Shown piece by piece: positions 7,547 to 16,028 of a DNA stretch of 64,000 nt. Position numbers and translations under genes: made by a program. The notes under the pieces were generated by a model that saw only the letters and a program-made list of their open reading frames with translations, ran no database searches and was not told the DNA's origin. The DNA comes from Geoanaerobacter pelophilus. Lineage in GTDB: Bacteria > Desulfobacterota > Desulfuromonadia > Geobacterales > DSM-12255. Location: NCBI RefSeq assembly GCF_018476885.1, contig NZ_JAHCVJ010000001.1:992001-1056000 (forward strand). Direction: 5' to 3'. Numbering within the stretch: position 1 is the stretch's first letter; the number at the start of each line of letters is the position of its first letter.

Positions 7547-8674
7547 TTATTCGGTCTGTAATTGTATGCTTAGCTGCTGTTTTTTACCATCCCTGAGAAT
7601 AGTGATGGTCACGGTTTCCCCTACCTTGAAGTCATCAAGCCGGGCCAGCAGTTTGGGGATCGTCTCTACCTGTTTGCCCTGCACGGCGGATATAATGTCT
7701 CCGGGTGTCAGTGAACCATCTCGGCCAACCCTGCTCCCCTTGAGCCCGGCCCGTGCAGCCGGTGAACCGGGGGTAACTCTGAGTACGACCACTCCTTTTA
7801 CACCCAGCTGTGACGTAATGACCTCGTTCAGGTCCTGGTCTATTTCGATGCCAAGGGAAGGACGCAGGTACTTGCCGCGACCGATCAATTGCGGCACAAC
7901 CCGGTTGACCGTATCCACCGGCACGGCAAAGCCAACCCCTGCTGACGCCCCTGAAGGGCTGTAAATAGCGGTATTAATGCCGATCAACCGCCCGGCGGAA
8001 TCAAGCAACGGCCCTCCGGAGTTGCCCGGATTGATGGCAGCATCAGTTTGAATAAGATGCTCAATGACGCTTCCCGTTTCTCCCTTCAACGAGCGGTCCA
8101 GGGCCGAGACAACACCGGTTGTCAGGGTCCAGTCTAGGCCGAAGGGGTTGCCAATGGCGAAAACCTTCTGGCCGACTTTCAAATTGTGCGAGGTCCCTAC
8201 AGGCAGCGAATGTCCTTTGAAGCTGCTGCCGATCTTCAGCACAGCCAGATCGTGCATGGGGCTTGCGCCCACCAGGCTTGCTCTGTACTCTTTGCCGTCC
8301 GACAATCTGACCCGTGCTTCCGAGGCACCTTCGATCACGTGGTAGTTGGTGACCACATGCCCCTTGTCGTCCCAGATGAACCCGGATCCGGTCCCGCGGG
8401 GGATGGTGAAGATGTTGCGGCTCCAGAAGTCCATGACCCGTTCCGAAGTCGATATATACACGACCGAATCTCGTGAACGCTCGAACAGTTCAATGGTCGA
8501 TTTCTCATCGGCAGCCAGATCGCCGCGGGCGGTAACCGCACGTGGGGTTGCCGATTCTTTCTGGAAAGCCCGGTCTGCCCATGACAGGGCATGCCAGGCA
8601 AACAGTACGGTGATAACGGCGATGGTCAACCAACGCAGGCGGCGCAGGAACGGATCGGCAGTTTTCTGTATCAT
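7547..8674 (-). CDS. HtrA/DegP-like S1C serine protease with one PDZ domain
   Basis: 375 residues from ATG 8674, chosen because CAGGAG lies 8 bp upstream; an upstream start at 8734 would overlap cbpM. An N-terminal membrane anchor (residues ~14-30) is followed by the trypsin-like domain with triad His112 (TNYHVIEG), Asp142 (HDLAVLKI) and Ser219 (NPGNSGGP). A single PDZ domain (about residues 270-370) resembles DegS/DegQ. It would degrade or refold damaged envelope proteins in the periplasm, consistent with its heat-shock neighbours. Confidence 0.93.
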   Translation of the reverse strand: MIQKTADPFLRRLRWLTIAVITVLFAWHALSWADRAFQKESATPRAVTARGDLAADEKSTIELFERSRDSVVYISTSERVMDFWSRNIFTIPRGTGSGFIWDDKGHVVTNYHVIEGASEARVRLSDGKEYRASLVGASPMHDLAVLKIGSSFKGHSLPVGTSHNLKVGQKVFAIGNPFGLDWTLTTGVVSALDRSLKGETGSVIEHLIQTDAAINPGNSGGPLLDSAGRLIGINTAIYSPSGASAGVGFAVPVDTVNRVVPQLIGRGKYLRPSLGIEIDQDLNEVITSQLGVKGVVVLRVTPGSPAARAGLKGSRVGRDGSLTPGDIISAVQGKQVETIPKLLARLDDFKVGETVTITILRDGKKQQLSIQLQTE

Positions 8675-8699
8675 GGTTGAGCTCCTGTCAGGGTATTGC

Positions 8700-9002
8700 T
8701 TATATTCGTCGTTCCAGTTCGTCGATGCGGTCAAGTAAATCCATTACCAGGGCAATGGCATCGAAATTGAGCCGCAGGTCCCGTTTCAGTCGCAGTGCTT
8801 TGCGTGCCCGAACCACGGCGCTTTGATCAAACAGCGGAGTATCTCCGGCAGTCAACGGTTCAATGAGGCCGATTGAGAAGAGCCGTCTCGCCACCGTCAG
8901 GTGACAATCGCACAGCCTGCTCAACTCATGGATGGTTATCCCCGGCACGGAGACCAGTTCATGCTTTCTGCTGATAATAATTTCATAGTGTTGGACTGTC
9001 AT
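8700..9002 (-). CDS. cbpM: Chaperone modulator CbpM
   Basis: 100 residues, the usual CbpM length. It has a MerR-like N-terminus (TIHELSRLCDCHLTVARRLFSIGLIEP) and a C-terminal helix (ALRLKRDLRLNFDAIALVMDLLDRIDELE). CbpM binds the J domain of CbpA and tunes its DnaK co-chaperone activity. It directly follows cbpA (13 bp), the standard cbpAM order. Confidence 0.88.
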   Translation of the reverse strand: MTVQHYEIIISRKHELVSVPGITIHELSRLCDCHLTVARRLFSIGLIEPLTAGDTPLFDQSAVVRARKALRLKRDLRLNFDAIALVMDLLDRIDELERRI

Positions 9003-9015
9003 GGCTGTACCTCAG

Positions 9016-9960
9016 TTACTTTCGCGGCTCAAATCGTGATTCTTTTGCCAGTTCTTCAAAGAGGTGCCGCTCCCTGGCTGTGAGATGCTGTGGCACAACA
9101 ATGCGGACATTTACCAGCAGGTCGCCGAACCTGCCCGGGGCGACCGGCATTCCCTTTCCACGCACCCGCAGGCTCTGACCGCTTTGGGTGCCGGCGGGCA
9201 CGGAAAGGTTAATGCGCCCATCGACAGTAGGCACCAAGACTTTCCCTCCCAGGGCAGCCTCCCAGGGAGCTATATCAACGGTAGTGGCAAGGTCGTGTCC
9301 GTTGAGCGTGAAGCGACTATCGGGAAGTATGTTCACCCGCAGAAACAGGTCTCCTGCATCTCCACCACCGCTCCCGCTCCCGCCTTGGTTAGCCAGGCGG
9401 ATCAAGGAGCCATCAGTCACTCCTTGGGGGATGGTGATATCATAGCTGCGCCTGGTTCTGGTCGGCCTGCCGTCACCGCCCGGTTCAGCCCGCTCCAGTT
9501 CGATGCTCTTCTTTGCGCCATGATAGGCATCAGCCAATGATATGTTGATGGCGGTTTCATGGTCGCGCCCTCGACGTCGCCTGACTCCGCCACCCGGAAA
9601 AGTGCTCTCCTCCGTGAAGTTCCATCCGCCACCACCGAACAGGTTCTGGAAGAAGTCACTGAACTGACCCGGGTCGGCATTGGAAAAATGGTATCGGACA
9701 TTTTCGCCATCCTGATAGCTCTGATTGGAAAATTGCCCATTCCAACCGCTGCCAAGTTGATCATACTTGGCTCTTTTGTCCGGGTCACCCAGGACCTCGT
9801 AGGCTTCATTGAGCTGTTTGAACTTTTCCTCGGCAGTGCTTTCCTTATTTATGTCAGGATGGTATTTACGAGCCAGCTTGCGATACGCCCGCTGGATTTC
9901 ATCCTGAGTTGCTTTTTTCTCGACGCCGAGTGTCTTGTAGTAGTCCTGGTAGTTGTTCAT
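9016..9960 (-). CDS. cbpA: Curved DNA-binding protein CbpA (DnaJ-class co-chaperone)
   Basis: 314 residues. A J domain at residues 3-68 carries the HPD motif (KYHPDIN). A Gly-rich linker (FGGGGWNF) and the two DnaJ C-terminal beta domains follow (about 120-300), with no zinc-finger cysteines, as in CbpA. It should stimulate DnaK. AGGTGA precedes ATG 9960; a GTG three codons earlier is less likely. Confidence 0.93.
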   Translation of the reverse strand: MNNYQDYYKTLGVEKKATQDEIQRAYRKLARKYHPDINKESTAEEKFKQLNEAYEVLGDPDKRAKYDQLGSGWNGQFSNQSYQDGENVRYHFSNADPGQFSDFFQNLFGGGGWNFTEESTFPGGGVRRRRGRDHETAINISLADAYHGAKKSIELERAEPGGDGRPTRTRRSYDITIPQGVTDGSLIRLANQGGSGSGGGDAGDLFLRVNILPDSRFTLNGHDLATTVDIAPWEAALGGKVLVPTVDGRINLSVPAGTQSGQSLRVRGKGMPVAPGRFGDLLVNVRIVVPQHLTARERHLFEELAKESRFEPRK

Positions 9961-9996
9961 AACGTTCACCTGCCATTATTACCCTGCTGAAATAGT

Positions 9997-10018
9997 GAGG
10001 GCCGCTGAAGCGGCCCTC
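9997..10018. terminator. Strong hairpin between hsp20 and cbpA
   Basis: GAGGGCCGCT-(2 nt)-AGCGGCCCTC forms a perfect 10-bp GC-rich stem in the gap between the first small heat-shock gene and cbpA. On the minus strand it is followed by ACTATTTC rather than a T run. It may be a partial terminator or an mRNA-processing and stabilising hairpin separating two expression levels within the run. Confidence 0.55.
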
Positions 10019-10034
10019 GGTACAATCTGCTGGT

Positions 10035-10517
10035 TCAGGAGACAGGCACCCGATAGCGGGTATGCTGTGCCTTTTCCGGCTTTGGGAGCCGGATCGTGAG
10101 AACCCCGTGTTTGAGGTCCGCCGAAATAAACTTCTCATCTATCTCGTACGGCAACTGGATACTACGCGAAAAACTGCCGTACCTGCATTCTGAAATAAGG
10201 CACCCATCACCTCCTTTCTTTTCACGTACGATTTTTTTATCACCATGTATTGTTAACCGCCTGCCGACAAGCTCAACTGAAAAGTCATCTTTATTCAGTC
10301 CCGGTACTTCTGCCCTGATAATCAGTTCTTCAGGGGTCTCATGCATGTCCAACAGCGGACCACCAAGTTTCAGGAATGCTGGAAGGGTATCGGTTGTTAT
10401 CCTTTCAGGTGACTGTTCCTGTTTCTTCCATGGCGCCACCTTGGTCAGGAAATGGCCGATCTTGTCGTTAACCCGCTCCAGCGCCTCACTCCATCTTTCA
10501 GGCAACAGGTTAGACAT
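10035..10517 (-). CDS. Hsp20/alpha-crystallin small heat-shock protein (third in tandem)
   Basis: 160 residues. The alpha-crystallin domain spans about residues 50-150: 'EELIIRAEVPGLNKDDFSVELVGRRLTIHGDK' through 'GVLTIRLPKPEKA', the last being the conserved A-x-x-x-G-V-L core. It is longer at the N-terminus than its two neighbours. GGGAGGTGATC precedes ATG 10517. It should bind unfolded proteins ahead of the CbpA/DnaK system encoded downstream. Confidence 0.92.
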   Translation of the reverse strand: MSNLLPERWSEALERVNDKIGHFLTKVAPWKKQEQSPERITTDTLPAFLKLGGPLLDMHETPEELIIRAEVPGLNKDDFSVELVGRRLTIHGDKKIVREKKGGDGCLISECRYGSFSRSIQLPYEIDEKFISADLKHGVLTIRLPKPEKAQHTRYRVPVS

Positions 10518-10546
10518 TGTGATCACCTCCCGTTAATGCTCCTTCC

Positions 10547-10945
10547 TTACCCGACCTGTACGGAAATCCGTTTTGGTTTGGCGACCTCCGCCTTAGGCAC
10601 CTTCAGGGTCAGAATACCGTTGACATACTCTGCCTTTGCTTTTTCATGGTCGAGGCTTTCAGGAATCGTGAACTGCCGGTAGTAACTGGCCAGTTCGAAT
10701 TCACGATATGCAGAGGTTCCCTGCGTGGTATGCTGGGCCGGCGCAGTGATGGTCAGGATGCCTTTTTCGACGTTGACATCGAGAGCTTCCTTGGATGCAC
10801 CGGGAATATCTGCGGTAAGGACAAGTCCTTCTTCGGTCTCGATGATATTCACCGCCGGGCGGATATATTTCTCATTCGACCGTGTTTCTTCACGAGCCTG
10901 AACATTCCGTTCATCATTTCTTTCGGTCAAGCTGTTTGCTGCCAT
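10547..10945 (-). CDS. Hsp20/alpha-crystallin small heat-shock protein (second in tandem)
   Basis: 132 residues. It has 'GLVLTADIPGASKEALDVNVEKGILTI', then the conserved 'ASYYRQFTIPESLDHEKAKAEYVNGILTLKVPK' ending in the NGIL-L-PK motif. AAGGAGG lies 8 bp before ATG 10945. Tandem but clearly diverged from the other two Hsp20 genes, so it is not a recent duplication. Confidence 0.92.
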   Translation of the reverse strand: MAANSLTERNDERNVQAREETRSNEKYIRPAVNIIETEEGLVLTADIPGASKEALDVNVEKGILTITAPAQHTTQGTSAYREFELASYYRQFTIPESLDHEKAKAEYVNGILTLKVPKAEVAKPKRISVQVG

Positions 10946-10978
10946 GATAATTACCTCCTTTCCAAGTGGTCTGTGTGA

Positions 10979-11428
10979 TTACGAAAGTCTGATTTCGATT
11001 TTTTTCGGCTTGGCATGTTCTGCCTTGGCCAGTGTTATCTGCATGATACCGTCTTTGCACTGGGCCGAAATCTTCTCAGGGTCGATGTCGACCGGCAGTT
11101 CCAACGTGCGGGAGAACTTGCCGGAGCCGAGTTCCGAGCGATGCACGATCTGGCCTTCCGTTTCGACAAACGGTTTGCGCTCGCCACTAATGGTGACAGT
11201 GTTCCGTAGTACGGACAGATCGACATCCTTTGGATCTACGCCGGGAACCAGTGCCTCAATATAGACATGCCCTTCGTCCTCGCTGAAGTTAACCAGCGGG
11301 AAGCGGCGGGTTGTTACCGGCGAAAGGAATGTCGGGCCAAATGGACGGCTGTAACCAGCGCCACGAAAAGCTTCATCGATCTCCCTTCTCAGTGTGTCCA
11401 GTTCTTTGAATACATCCCAGGTTGCCAT
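10979..11428 (-). CDS. Hsp20/alpha-crystallin small heat-shock protein (first in tandem)
   Basis: 149 residues starting MATWDVFKELDTLRREIDEAF, as in many Hsp18-type proteins. The alpha-crystallin core (about 45-149) ends 'CKDGIMQITLAKAEHAKPKKIEI'. GAAAGGAGGTAATCC precedes the ATG at 11428. As the first gene of the minus-strand run it lies next to the divergent rpoH promoter region, so heat-shock control of the whole run is likely. Confidence 0.92.
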   Translation of the reverse strand: MATWDVFKELDTLRREIDEAFRGAGYSRPFGPTFLSPVTTRRFPLVNFSEDEGHVYIEALVPGVDPKDVDLSVLRNTVTISGERKPFVETEGQIVHRSELGSGKFSRTLELPVDIDPEKISAQCKDGIMQITLAKAEHAKPKKIEIRLS

Positions 11429-11562
11429 GTGGATTACCTCCTTTCGATGTGTGACTTTCTGATCAATAAATAATTCCTGTTTTCAAAAAATCAAGGGGGG
11501 AAGAGATGTTTTTTTAGTAAGGTTAACACGCTGATATTATGTAGCTTATATTGATTTTCTAC

Positions 11563-11591
11563 TTGAAACTGCTAAAAATATTTGCTACATT
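11563..11591 (+). promoter_or_regulatory. Probable sigma-70 promoter of rpoH
   Basis: TTGAAA (11563-11568) and TACATT (11586-11591) are separated by 17 bp, a good housekeeping-type promoter. It reads toward rpoH, and the CIRCE operator starts 2 bp after the -10 box, so a bound repressor would block the start site. Confidence 0.6.
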
Positions 11592-11592
11592 T

Positions 11593-11619
11593 TTAGCAGT
11601 CAGCACCATAGAGTGCTAA
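11593..11619 (+). promoter_or_regulatory. CIRCE operator (HrcA binding site) in front of rpoH
   Basis: TTAGCAGTC, nine bases, then GAGTGCTAA. The consensus CIRCE is TTAGCACTC-N9-GAGTGCTAA, so 17 of 18 arm positions match (one C to G in the left arm). It overlaps the expected transcription start of rpoH, which implies HrcA repression of the heat-shock sigma factor. Confidence 0.85.
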
Positions 11620-11648
11620 TCATGATACAAGTTTTCAGGAGGTGCGTC

Positions 11649-12491
11649 ATGGTTACCAATCTGCCAATCATTTCCGACAGTCTTACCCTCTATCTTTCCG
11701 AAATCCGCAAATTCAATTTACTTACAGAAGATGAAGAGAGGGACTACGCCGTCAAGTTCTTTGAGGAAAAGGATCTGGAGGCTGCTCATACCCTCATTAC
11801 TTCCAATCTTCGCTATGTGGTTAAAGTCGCTTCCGAATACCGTCATTACGGCCTGAAAATGCTCGATCTGATTCAGGAGGGCAATATTGGGCTCATGATG
11901 GCGGTTCGTAAATTCAATCCATATAGAGGGGTTCGATTGATTTCTTATGCCGTATGGTGGATTCGTGCTTACATTCAAAACTACATTGTTTCCGCTTGGA
12001 GCCTGGTAAAAATTGGTACTACGCAAGCACAAAGAAAATTGTTTTATGGGTTGCGCAAAACCAAGGAAGCACTACTTAAGTTAACCGGCAGGGATAGCGA
12101 CGCATTTGAAGTTTCCAGTATGCTCCACGTACCAGATCATGAAGTCGTAGAAATGGAGCAGCGGCTTAAAGGAGAAGTTTCTCTCAATGAGGAAATCATT
12201 GAGGGCGATGGCCTGACGATACTTGAGACTATTGCTGACGACCGGATGAATCAGGAAGAAATGCTCGGTGAGTATCAGCAGGAGCATTCACTGAAGAAAG
12301 CAATTGCCCATGCCCTGCAGGGGTTGAACGAAAAAGAGAAATATATTGTTGAACACAGGATCACCAATGATGATCCTCTAACACTTCAAGATATTGCGGA
12401 CCACTTTTCCATTTCACGTGAGCGGGTACGTCAGATTGAAGAGCGAGCGTTAGTAAAACTGAAAAATGTCCTGCAACCTCAATTGTGTTGA
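11649..12491 (+). CDS. rpoH: RNA polymerase heat-shock sigma factor RpoH
   Basis: 280 residues. Region 2 (about 48-112) contains 'LDLIQEGNIGLMMAVRKFNPYRGVRLISYAVWWIRAYIQNYI', and residues 128-137 (AQRKLFYGLRK) are the RpoH box that distinguishes sigma-32 from other sigma factors. Region 4 ends with the DNA-binding 'LQDIADHFSISRERVRQIEERAL'. CAGGAGG lies 7 bp before ATG 11649; upstream in-frame starts would lie inside the CIRCE operator. It probably drives the divergent hsp20-cbpA-htrA genes. Confidence 0.95.
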   Translation: MVTNLPIISDSLTLYLSEIRKFNLLTEDEERDYAVKFFEEKDLEAAHTLITSNLRYVVKVASEYRHYGLKMLDLIQEGNIGLMMAVRKFNPYRGVRLISYAVWWIRAYIQNYIVSAWSLVKIGTTQAQRKLFYGLRKTKEALLKLTGRDSDAFEVSSMLHVPDHEVVEMEQRLKGEVSLNEEIIEGDGLTILETIADDRMNQEEMLGEYQQEHSLKKAIAHALQGLNEKEKYIVEHRITNDDPLTLQDIADHFSISRERVRQIEERALVKLKNVLQPQLC

Positions 12492-12536
12492 TAGAGCGAA
12501 AGCGAACTGTGGAATGTATAGCATTTGACTTAATTA

Positions 12537-12601
12537 CCACCATTTGGTTACTATCGTACTCAATAAGTATTATTATGAGTAAGATAATAGCCTAACGGTG
12601 G
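12537..12601. promoter_or_regulatory. Long dyad operator upstream of HipB-like gene (copy A)
   Basis: Two arms of about 26 bp (12537-12562 and 12576-12601) with core CTATCGTACTCA and its inverse TGAGTAAGATAATAG face each other across 13 bp. The same architecture with different bases precedes the second HipB-like gene near 31 kb. Conservation of the dyad rather than of the bases argues for an autoregulatory operator. Confidence 0.65.
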
Positions 12602-12604
12602 TTT

Positions 12605-12943
12605 ATGGCCTCTCCTGTGAACCGTACATATCTCCGTCAGACCCGAGATGCAGCAGAACTGCTGGGCAAGCTCATCCGGCTTGGAAGGAAAGAGCGCAAG
12701 ATGACCGAGGAAGAGCTGTCCGGACGGGCGGGGATTTCCAGAAGAACCTTGCAGAAGATCGAGCGCGGCGATCCGAAATGTGAAATCGGCCTGGTGTTTG
12801 AGGTTGCCAACATAGTCGGAGTGAAACTTTTCAACGACGAGGAGAATTCAGTTCGTTACACCTTCGGCAGGCACATCGATGATAAGCTGGCCCTGCTACC
12901 CAAACGGATTCGTGGACTGGTAAAGGTCAATGATGATTTTTGA
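12605..12943 (+). CDS. XRE-family, HipB-like regulator (copy A, orphan)
   Basis: 112 residues. The helix-turn-helix lies at about residues 23-60 (ERKMTEEELSGRAGISRRTLQKIERG), and the tail HIDDKLALLPKRIRGLVKVNDDF is typical of HipB-like antitoxins encoded before hipA toxins. No hipA follows: a frame that would start in the overlapping ATGATG closes after 14 codons, and then a minus-strand gene is met. It is therefore an orphan antitoxin-like repressor. A close paralogue lies at 31018. Confidence 0.85.
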   Translation: MASPVNRTYLRQTRDAAELLGKLIRLGRKERKMTEEELSGRAGISRRTLQKIERGDPKCEIGLVFEVANIVGVKLFNDEENSVRYTFGRHIDDKLALLPKRIRGLVKVNDDF

Positions 12944-13004
12944 TGAAGGGTTGTACCGGAAGTTCCAATTATGAAAAGCTTCCCTTTGCGGAAGAAACAA
13001 TCAA

Positions 13005-13487
13005 CTATTTCTTCTCTGGCAGAAGGAAGGTTTCTTGATTTTTCAGATACTGCTCTATCTTCTCCCGGTTCTTCAGAAATGGATTATGTCTTCCACTCAG
13101 CCAGTCAGATAATTGTTCAGGATCACGGCCCATAGCTTCACCCAGATGATCCAGGTTCATTCCCATAGCTCTCTTATACCACGCAAGCCGCCCCACAGTG
13201 TCATCCGGGCAGTCGAACGGAATATAACCTAGAAATTTGATAATTCTTGGATTATATTGCAGTTCTGGTTCGGTGCCATGCTCCCAGTTCCAGATAGAGG
13301 ATTCGGTGACGCCGATGATCTCTGCTACTTCTCTCTGGAGGAGACCGAGATCCATCCGTTTCTTGCGGATGTGTTCACCAACTGTGATTGGGAATTCGGG
13401 ATAACCGGGAACAGGTTGTTTTTCGAGGGGAATTTGAATTGAGAACAAGTGCCGTCTTGAGTCAGAATAGTAGAGAAAGGTGCACAC
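13005..13487 (-). CDS. Repeated XRE-type regulator (cassette copy A)
   Basis: 160 residues from GTG 13487. An XRE helix-turn-helix is seen in VGEHIRKKRMDLGLLQREVAEIIGVTESSIWNWEHG, and a second, degenerate HTH-like part follows (VGRLAWYKRAMGMNLDHLGEAMGRDPEQLSDWLSGR). Copies B and D in this window are about 85-90 per cent identical in protein; a fourth is a remnant. The start is uncertain: homologues of this common type usually begin near LPGYPEFP, but the frame is conserved upstream in all copies. A DNA-binding role is inferred. Confidence 0.8.
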   Translation of the reverse strand: MCTFLYYSDSRRHLFSIQIPLEKQPVPGYPEFPITVGEHIRKKRMDLGLLQREVAEIIGVTESSIWNWEHGTEPELQYNPRIIKFLGYIPFDCPDDTVGRLAWYKRAMGMNLDHLGEAMGRDPEQLSDWLSGRHNPFLKNREKIEQYLKNQETFLLPEKK

Positions 13488-13489
13488 AC

Positions 13490-13969
13490 CCCTGCAAGTG
13501 CTCAGGGAACCCTGCAAATCCAGATAGTTGTACATGCACCATGCGTGAACTAATCCAATATCGCTCCCGTATCTCCGGTCCGCTCATGGATCGGATCGAC
13601 ATCCACATCGAAGTTCCTGCTGTAAAATACCGTGAGTTGGCAGAGCAGTCCGAAGGCGAGAGTTCGGCAGTCATCGCAAAGCGTGTCGAAGCGGCACGGG
13701 GTATTCAGCTTGAGCGTTTCAAGGGAACCAAGGTCCACTTCAACGCACACATGAATCCCCGGCAGATACGGAAATTCTGTGAACCCGATGCTGCTGGACA
13801 CCGCCTGCTGGAAATGGTAACGGAACGGCTCGGCTTTTCGGCTAGGGCATATACCAGGATTCTGAAGGTGGCTCGTACGATTGCCGATCTTGAAGGATCT
13901 GAATATGTCAGGGAACAACACCTGGCTGAGGCGATTCAGTATCGGAGTTTGGACAGGAAATCTTTGTAG
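13490..13969 (+). pseudogene. comM: comM (YifB, Mg-chelatase-like) 3' fragment, copy A
   Basis: The frame from HPCKCSGNP through SRISGPLMDRIDIHIEVPAVKYREL, CEPDAAGHRLLEMV, ARAYTRILKVARTIADLEG and REQHLAEAIQYRSLDRK is the C-terminal third of ComM, a ~510-residue hexameric helicase that aids branch migration in natural transformation. The upstream two thirds, with the AAA+ domain, are absent; the homology starts exactly at the end of the XRE cassette (CACCCCTG). It has no evident start signal and is probably not functional. Confidence 0.85.
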
Positions 13970-13971
13970 TT

Positions 13972-15168
13972 CTAAGACGCTCGATTATGCCTGTTGTATC
14001 TAAGAACCAAGTATCCCATAACACCCGACACCAATGAACCTAGTAGAACTGCCAGTTTATCGGCATACTGGTAAATTTTGTCATCGACAAACGCTAGTGA
14101 ATCGATGAACAGGCTCATGGTAAATCCGATCCCCGTCATTATGGCAACACCATAGAACTGTGACCACGTGACGCCGTGCGGCAATACGGCAAGTTTAAGT
14201 CGGATTGCGACCCAACTGAACACAAATACCCCGATCTGCTTTCCGAAGAACAAGCCGCACATTATCCCCATGGGCACCGGGTCGAAAATCTCCCTGATCG
14301 ATAATCCCCGCAAGTCAATACCTGCATTAACAAAGGCGAAAAGTGGCAGAATCAAAAAAGAAACCCAGGGGTGCAAGTCGTGCTCAAGGCGTTCGGCGAG
14401 CGATACTCTGGTCCCGTCTATTTCTTTCGCTTCCATGGGTATCATGAACGCGAGGGCGACTCCTGCCAGGGTAGCATGGACCCCTGATTTGAGCACACTG
14501 ACCCAGAGCACAGATCCTAACAGGATATAGGCTGCCTGGCGCGTGACACTAACTCGATTGACGATAAAGAGCAGGACCAGTGTTACGGAGGCAATCGCCA
14601 TGGAGACGTGCGAGAGTTCGGCGGTGAAAAACAGCGCGATTATGACGATGGCGCCAAGGTCATCGATGATTGCCAGAGCCAGGAGGAATATCTTCAGTGA
14701 CGTTGGCACACGCTTGCCAAGCAGGGATAAGACTCCCAGGGCAAAGGCAATATCCGTTGCTGTGGGGATTGCCCATCCCTGGAGGGCAATCGGCTGATTT
14801 CGATTGAATCCGATGTATATGAGTGCCGGGACGGTCATGCCGCCGAGCGCAGCGATAACTGGCAATGCTGCCTGCGACCACGAAGAAAGACTACCGTAGA
14901 GAATCTCACGTTTTACCTCCAGACCCACCAGCAGAAAAAACACTGCCATGAGGCCATCGTTAATCCAGAGCAGCAGCGGCTTGGCAATATCCAGTGCTCC
15001 GAACCTGATTTCCACCGGAGTGTACAGAAAGAGGTTATACGTCTCGGCAAATGGAGAATTTTTCAGCAACAAGGCGAGTACCGTCACCATAATGAGAATT
15101 ATGCCGACTGAAGATTCCCGCTCGTAAAAGTCCTTGATAATTTTCAATTCGTTGCCCTTTCGCTCCAT
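13972..15168 (-). CDS. nhaA: Na+/H+ antiporter NhaA
   Basis: 398 residues with about 12 membrane helices. The typical NhaA stretch 'NDGLMAVFFLLVGLEVKREIL' and the ion-binding pair in 'PTATDIAFALGVLSLLG...ALAIIDDLGAIVIIALFF' (adjacent Asp residues) are present. It exports Na+ in exchange for protons at the inner membrane and supports salt and alkaline tolerance. ATG 15168 is preferred to a TTG two codons earlier. The end abuts the comM fragment. Confidence 0.95.
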   Translation of the reverse strand: MERKGNELKIIKDFYERESSVGIILIMVTVLALLLKNSPFAETYNLFLYTPVEIRFGALDIAKPLLLWINDGLMAVFFLLVGLEVKREILYGSLSSWSQAALPVIAALGGMTVPALIYIGFNRNQPIALQGWAIPTATDIAFALGVLSLLGKRVPTSLKIFLLALAIIDDLGAIVIIALFFTAELSHVSMAIASVTLVLLFIVNRVSVTRQAAYILLGSVLWVSVLKSGVHATLAGVALAFMIPMEAKEIDGTRVSLAERLEHDLHPWVSFLILPLFAFVNAGIDLRGLSIREIFDPVPMGIMCGLFFGKQIGVFVFSWVAIRLKLAVLPHGVTWSQFYGVAIMTGIGFTMSLFIDSLAFVDDKIYQYADKLAVLLGSLVSGVMGYLVLRYNRHNRAS

Positions 15169-15239
15169 GAACAATATCAGAATCAGGTGCTTAGGTGTTT
15201 AGTGATGAATGTTGCGTATCCAAGCCACTGATTGATATT

Positions 15240-16028
15240 TCAGCTGATGTCTCTGAAGTGAAAATCTTCCTGATGCAATTCCAAAATCCCCACCATAGAA
15301 TTGAGAACGCCAAGTAGTTCCGACTGTTTGCTCACATAATATTGAGCAGCAGTTTGGGTCCCATTGCCGATATGGATGCCAAAAAGATCAATACCTTTCA
15401 ACTGAAATATTTCCTCATCAGTAACATCATCGCCGACATAAATCGCCCGTTTTACATTGAATGAATACATAGCGGCAACAAGGGCTTCACCTTTGGTGAA
15501 TGCTTCAACCGGCAACAGATTGATGACAAATTTCCCCCCGATAATCCTCGGCTTTGGATCAAGTTTTGAAATCTCGGCAGTAAGCTGGGCAGCTGCCTGC
15601 TCAGGATCATCTGCTTTACGGTAATGCAGCGATATGGATTCCCCCTTGAATTCGATTTCAATCCCTTGAACACTAAATAGTTTGTCATGGAGTTGTTCTT
15701 GCCATTTCAGGCTGCATCGGACATGCCCCCAATCCCGACTGGTGTCACCAGACGGCCATTCGGCGCCATGATTACCAATCAGCAGATGCGGTTCAAGCCC
15801 AAGTATTCCCAAGGCATCCTTCCTGGATCTTCCGGTAATTACGGCAACTTTCGCGAGGTTAATAAGTCGATCCAGCGTGGTCCTCATCGGTTCTTCAACT
15901 TTGGCCGCTGCGTAGTCGTCAACTATTGGCGCCAAAGTACCGTCGAGATCGAAGGCAAACAGGGTGTCAGGTGCGACGTAGCGGGCAAGAGCAACAAGCC
16001 CGTCAGAACTGAATAGTGATTGTGCCAT
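15240..16028 (-). CDS. otsB: Trehalose-6-phosphate phosphatase
   Basis: 262 residues. The HAD motif FAFDLDGTLAPIV (about residues 23-35) supplies the nucleophile, 'VAVITGRSRKDALGIL' is motif II and 'VGDDVTDEEIF' is motif III/IV. It dephosphorylates trehalose-6-phosphate to trehalose in the cytoplasm. Its start overlaps the stop of otsA by one base, so it is translationally coupled. Confidence 0.93.
   Translation of the reverse strand: MAQSLFSSDGLVALARYVAPDTLFAFDLDGTLAPIVDDYAAAKVEEPMRTTLDRLINLAKVAVITGRSRKDALGILGLEPHLLIGNHGAEWPSGDTSRDWGHVRCSLKWQEQLHDKLFSVQGIEIEFKGESISLHYRKADDPEQAAAQLTAEISKLDPKPRIIGGKFVINLLPVEAFTKGEALVAAMYSFNVKRAIYVGDDVTDEEIFQLKGIDLFGIHIGNGTQTAAQYYVSKQSELLGVLNSMVGILELHQEDFHFRDIS

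Noticed and set aside
14700-14720. A -24/-12-like sequence (TTGGCACACGCTTGCC)
   Set aside because: The spacing between the boxes is one base short and it lies inside nhaA in no useful orientation.
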